From Thermoflexus sp. (GTDB lineage: Bacteria; Chloroflexota; Anaerolineae; Thermoflexales; Thermoflexaceae), in NCBI RefSeq assembly GCF_034432235.1, contig NZ_DAOUCJ010000008.1, positions 1 to 25,752 on the forward strand: a stretch of 25,752 nucleotides of DNA, given 5' to 3'. Below are positions 23,139-25,752 of the stretch, one piece after another. How positions within the stretch are numbered: the stretch's first letter is position 1; every line of letters begins with the position of its first letter. The position numbers and the translations under genes were made by a program. The notes under the pieces were generated by a model. It was given only the letters and a program-made list of their open reading frames with translations, was not told where the DNA came from and did no database searches.

Positions 23139-24796
23139 GGGGATCGAACCTCCCACGGCACTGTGGGGATGAGCTGGAGCTCCCCCCGATAGACGCGGAC
23201 CTGCCCGACGATTTCCACCTTTGCTCCTTTTGCTTTCAATCGTTCGGGAACCATGGCGGCGACGTTCTCCCACAGGATCACCGGGAGCGCCCCGCTTTCG
23301 TCGCGCACGAGCAGGCGCAGGCCGGCGGAGAAGCTCCGCGCCTCCACGATCTCCCCGCGGATCTGCACCCGCGCGCCCTGGTCGCCGGGCGTCAGGCTGC
23401 CGATGGAACGAAGGGGCGCCTCCGGTCGGATCCCCCTTCTCACGATGATGTCACGACCCCGCTGGGGAAGCAACTCCAGCTCCCCGCGATACGGCGTCAG
23501 CACCCCGGTGGCCCGGATGGTCGCCCCCAGGTAGAGCCCCTCCCGCCCCGGCACCTCCGCCATCTGCTGGTTCGGGATGAACAGGCGGAGGCGATGCCCC
23601 TCCTGTTCCAGGATCACCGCCCATCCGGCGGAGAACCCCTGGAGATCCATCGCCCTCCCCTCAACCGTGAGGCGAGCCCCTGGAGATTGGGTGGACAGCT
23701 CGCGAAGCGGGAACGGCGTGGCGGTCGGCCGCGGACGAGGAGCTAGGGAAGGCGTGGGCGAGGGAGAGGGGGCGGGAAGCGGAGTGGGCGTGGGGGAGGG
23801 GGAAGGGGTGGGCGTCGCGGCCGGAGGCTCCCAGCGCAGGTCCAGTGAAAGCTCTGGGAACAGCACCGGTTCCCCGCGGGCCCGCCGCAGTCTGCCCCAG
23901 GCGTGCAGCTGGGCACCCACCGGAGGGGTGGCGGTGAGGGCGGCCTGAAGCTCCCGGGAGAGCCCGATCTCCATCGTCCCCGTGGCGTCCTGGACCGTCC
24001 ATCGGCTCTCGGAGCGCTGGATCAGGCGGCCGGCGATCCCCACCCAGGCGCCATCCGGGAGGTCAATCGCCTGGGCGATCGGCCGGGGGATGGGCGACCA
24101 GGGGACAAGGGCCCATCCCTCCGGGTCATCCAGCACCACCTGGAGCGTATCCCGGTAAAGCCCCAGCGCGCCGGTGATCTGAAGCCCGGCGCCCAGGGGG
24201 AGCTCCGGCCGTCCGGCCAGGGCTTCATGCCAGGCTACCTCTATCGCCCCCGTCTCATCCTGAAGCCGGACCAGGGTCAGGTCTGCATAGGGACGGCGCA
24301 CGCTTCGGATCTGGCCCGCAACCCGGATCCGCGTTCCAATAGAGGCGGTCGAAAGCGAGCCCAGGGAAAGGGAAAGCGGCTCCGGCCGTTCGATCACCAG
24401 GGCCTCGGGCGAGAGGATCTCCAGCATTCGGGGATCCGAATCCGCCCGCACCCGTCCCTCCACCGTCACGACATCGGCGGTTCGGGGGATGCGTCCCTGA
24501 CGCTGCAGCGCCGTGGCGGCTGGGCCGGAAGCGAGGACCAGAAGGTCGGCCATCCCATCGCTCAGCTGGAAGAGGAGGCGGGGCCCTTCGGGATCCCAGC
24601 GGGGTGGCTCCACGACCACACCCTGCACTCGCGCATATCCGGCGAGGTCTTCGGACCGGAGCTCCGAAGGCGAGCGGGTGGGCACCGGCTGGAGCCGGAT
24701 CTGCCACCAGAGGGCCAGCAGCCCGGCGAACGCTAACGCCAGAGCCCCCAGGGTTCGGCCCCGGGGGATGCCCGGGGGGATGTAACGGGTCCGCAT
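23135..24796 (-). CDS. Exported membrane-anchored protein with about five tandem OB-fold domains
   Basis: This 553-residue protein has an N-terminal TM or uncleaved signal (~15-33) and then repeated beta-barrel units of OB-fold type at ~54-135, 154-225, 249-320, 372-445 and 474-550. Each has a 'G-x-V-x-G-x-V' opening strand and most have a 'D-x-T/S-G-x-x-V' turn; units 2 and 5 ('LQDETGAIEVAW', 'VRDESGALPVILW') are closest to tRNA_anti/nucleic-acid-binding OB folds. A Pro/Thr/Ser linker (325-362) splits the array after unit 3. The predicted location is outside the membrane, unusual for nucleic-acid-binding folds. An in-frame ATG at 24829 lacks a binding site, whereas ATG 24796 has GGAG eight bases upstream. 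It is coupled to the DUF58 gene by ATGA. Function is unknown; DNA binding or uptake is one possibility. Confidence 0.72.
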   Translation of the reverse strand: MRTRYIPPGIPRGRTLGALALAFAGLLALWWQIRLQPVPTRSPSELRSEDLAGYARVQGVVVEPPRWDPEGPRLLFQLSDGMADLLVLASGPAATALQRQGRIPRTADVVTVEGRVRADSDPRMLEILSPEALVIERPEPLSLSLGSLSTASIGTRIRVAGQIRSVRRPYADLTLVRLQDETGAIEVAWHEALAGRPELPLGAGLQITGALGLYRDTLQVVLDDPEGWALVPWSPIPRPIAQAIDLPDGAWVGIAGRLIQRSESRWTVQDATGTMEIGLSRELQAALTATPPVGAQLHAWGRLRRARGEPVLFPELSLDLRWEPPAATPTPSPSPTPTPLPAPSPSPTPSLAPRPRPTATPFPLRELSTQSPGARLTVEGRAMDLQGFSAGWAVILEQEGHRLRLFIPNQQMAEVPGREGLYLGATIRATGVLTPYRGELELLPQRGRDIIVRRGIRPEAPLRSIGSLTPGDQGARVQIRGEIVEARSFSAGLRLLVRDESGALPVILWENVAAMVPERLKAKGAKVEIVGQVRVYRGELQLIPTVPWEVRSP

Positions 24797-24833
24797 CGTC
24801 AGGTCTCCGGATCCGAAGGATTCGTCCATGGAA

Positions 24834-24839
24834 ATGATA
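24834..24839 (-). promoter_or_regulatory. Possible -10 element for the OB-fold/DUF58 operon
   Basis: TATCAT on the minus strand matches five of six -10 bases. A start near 24827 would leave a ~30-base leader before ATG 24796 and would exclude the alternative ATG at 24829. No -35 box is visible, so support is weak. Confidence 0.25.
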
Positions 24840-24928
24840 GGCGGCAGGGGAACAGAGGCGCGGATCCTTGAAGGGCGCTGCCGCGCGGAGAGAGGCCGAT
24901 CGCAAAGCCCACACCATGGGTCTTCCCC

Positions 24929-24957
24929 TTGACAAATTCTCCGGTCGGTGCTTTCAT
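24929..24957 (+). promoter_or_regulatory. Sigma70-type promoter of the LacI-family gene
   Basis: A consensus -35 TTGACA (24929-24934) is followed after 17 bases by TTTCAT (24952-24957), four of six -10 bases. Transcription would begin near 24964, just before the operator-like palindrome and about 20 bases before the start codon. Confidence 0.55.
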
Positions 24958-24966
24958 GGGCGTGAG

Positions 24967-24980
24967 GTTAAACGTTTAAC
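24967..24980. promoter_or_regulatory. Perfect 14-bp palindrome, probable LacI-family operator
   Basis: GTTAAACGTTTAAC is fully self-complementary around a central CG, the symmetry typical of LacI/PurR/CcpA-family operators. It lies just downstream of the promoter and ends three bases before the LacI-family start codon. Bound repressor would block the gene's own transcription, so autoregulation is the natural reading. Only this copy was noticed in the window. Confidence 0.65.
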
Positions 24981-24983
24981 TTC

Positions 24984-25752
24984 ATGGATGATATGGCGAC
25001 ATTACGGGATGTGGCGCGACGTGCCGGGGTATCGATTGCGACGGTTTCCTACGTGTTGAATGGCACGCGCCCGGTGAGCCCGGAGGTGGAGGCCCGGGTG
25101 CGGGAAGCGGCCGCGGCCTTGCAGTATCGTCCCAACCGGCTGGCTCGGGGTCTTCGTCGCAAGCGAACCCATGTGCTGGGTCTGATCGTGCCGGACAGTG
25201 CGAACCCCTTCTTTGCGGAGGTCGCCCGCGGGCTGGAGGATCTCAGTTTCGCCCATGATTACAGCCTGATCCTCTGCAACTCCGATGGTGATCCGATCAA
25301 GGAGCAGCGGTATCTGGGAGTTCTGATCGAGCAACAGGTAGATGGAATTGCCCTGGTCTCGGCCAGCGCGACGCCTGCGCATCTGGCCATCCTTCAGGAA
25401 CGTGGGATCCCCTTTGTCGTGGTGGATCGCGATCTCCCGGGTCTGGAAGCGGATTGCGTGCTGGCGGACAACTTCCAGGGCGGTTATGGGGCCACCCGGC
25501 ATCTGCTGGATCGAGGCCATCGGCGGATTGCATGCATCACGGGCCCTTCGGATCTCACGCCGAGCGCCGATCGGGTGCGCGGCTATCAAAAGGCCATGGA
25601 GGAAGCGGGGATCGAGCCCCTGGAGATTTGGATCCGTCGGGGGGATTTTCGAGCGGAAAGCGGATATCACGCGGCGCGCTTTTTCTTAAGCCTCCCTCCT
25701 GCGATCCGCCCGACGGCGATTTTCGCCTGCAACGATCTGATGGCGATCGGGG
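24984..25752 (+). CDS. LacI-family transcriptional regulator (3' end beyond the window)
   Basis: At least 256 residues are present and the frame is still open at the window end; a full protein would be ~335-345 residues. Residues ~6-26 are the LacI helix-turn-helix ('LRDVARRAGVSIATVSYVLN'), followed by the hinge region ('YRPNRLARGLRRKRT') and the periplasmic-binding-protein-like effector domain ('LGLIVPDSANPFFAEVARGLE', 'GHRRIACITGP', 'ADRVRGYQKAM'). Start ATG 24984 lies right after the operator palindrome. No good ribosome binding site is visible for it or for the in-frame ATG 24993, so translation may be weak or nearly leaderless. Its effector is probably a sugar, by family; target genes other than itself may lie to the right. 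Confidence 0.88.
   Translation, partial: MDDMATLRDVARRAGVSIATVSYVLNGTRPVSPEVEARVREAAAALQYRPNRLARGLRRKRTHVLGLIVPDSANPFFAEVARGLEDLSFAHDYSLILCNSDGDPIKEQRYLGVLIEQQVDGIALVSASATPAHLAILQERGIPFVVVDRDLPGLEADCVLADNFQGGYGATRHLLDRGHRRIACITGPSDLTPSADRVRGYQKAMEEAGIEPLEIWIRRGDFRAESGYHAARFFLSLPPAIRPTAIFACNDLMAIG

Noticed and set aside
22095..23192. A 365-residue plus-strand frame opposite the DUF58 gene
   Set aside because: The minus strand encodes a clear DUF58 signature and is coupled to its neighbour; the plus frame is Pro/Gly/Arg-rich with no domain.

Overview
The window is a stretch of a GC-rich bacterial chromosome. It has tightly packed genes, short intergenic gaps and many ATGA stop/start overlaps. 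Secreted proteins carry Pro/Thr/Ser-rich stalks behind lipoprotein or single-pass anchors. The gene content (EssC/FtsK-type and Tad-type secretion genes, a dipeptide-type ABC transporter with unusual subunits, LacI, GT4) and sequence style suggest a thermophilic, probably single-membrane Chloroflexota bacterium, Thermoflexus-like. That assignment is inference from style and content, not from a marker gene. I see no tRNA, rRNA, CRISPR array or insertion sequence, and no gene-free stretch longer than 300 bases.

Region 1 (34-10810, + strand) is the most interesting. Six tightly packed genes encode a WXG100-like helical hairpin fused to a C39-like cysteine peptidase, a Pro/Thr-stalked lipoprotein, a small A24 prepilin peptidase, a large stalked surface protein with a C-terminal anchor, a small single-pass protein, and a ~1130-residue two-TM EssC/EccC-like FtsK/SpoIIIE ATPase. 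After a structured 147-base leader come a CpaB/RcpC-like SAF-domain protein and a CpaE-like MinD/ParA ATPase. Hallmarks of type VII secretion and of Tad pilus assembly are therefore interleaved in one locus. No CpaF, TadB or TadC gene follows. The left end is cut by the window, so more of the system may lie upstream.

Region 2 (10811-18408, + strand) is a complete peptide/nickel-class ABC importer: a family 5 binding lipoprotein, two permeases, two ATPases, and a 64-residue membrane protein coupled to the last ATPase. The binding protein appears circularly permuted, and its signal peptide is interrupted by an in-frame TAG. The second permease carries a ~175-residue extracytoplasmic insertion. 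A 14-bp stem-loop separates the binding-protein gene from the permeases.

Region 3 (18409-21797, + strand) holds a prephenate dehydrogenase-family gene with an extended -10 promoter, a GT4 glycosyltransferase, a hairpin-rich 172-base gap, and an ABC-2 polysaccharide-export-type permease with no ATPase beside it.

Region 4 (21798-25752) has two translationally coupled minus-strand genes, a tandem OB-fold exported protein followed by a DUF58 protein. Divergent from them is a LacI-family regulator, cut by the window end, whose promoter and perfect 14-bp operator lie immediately before its start codon.
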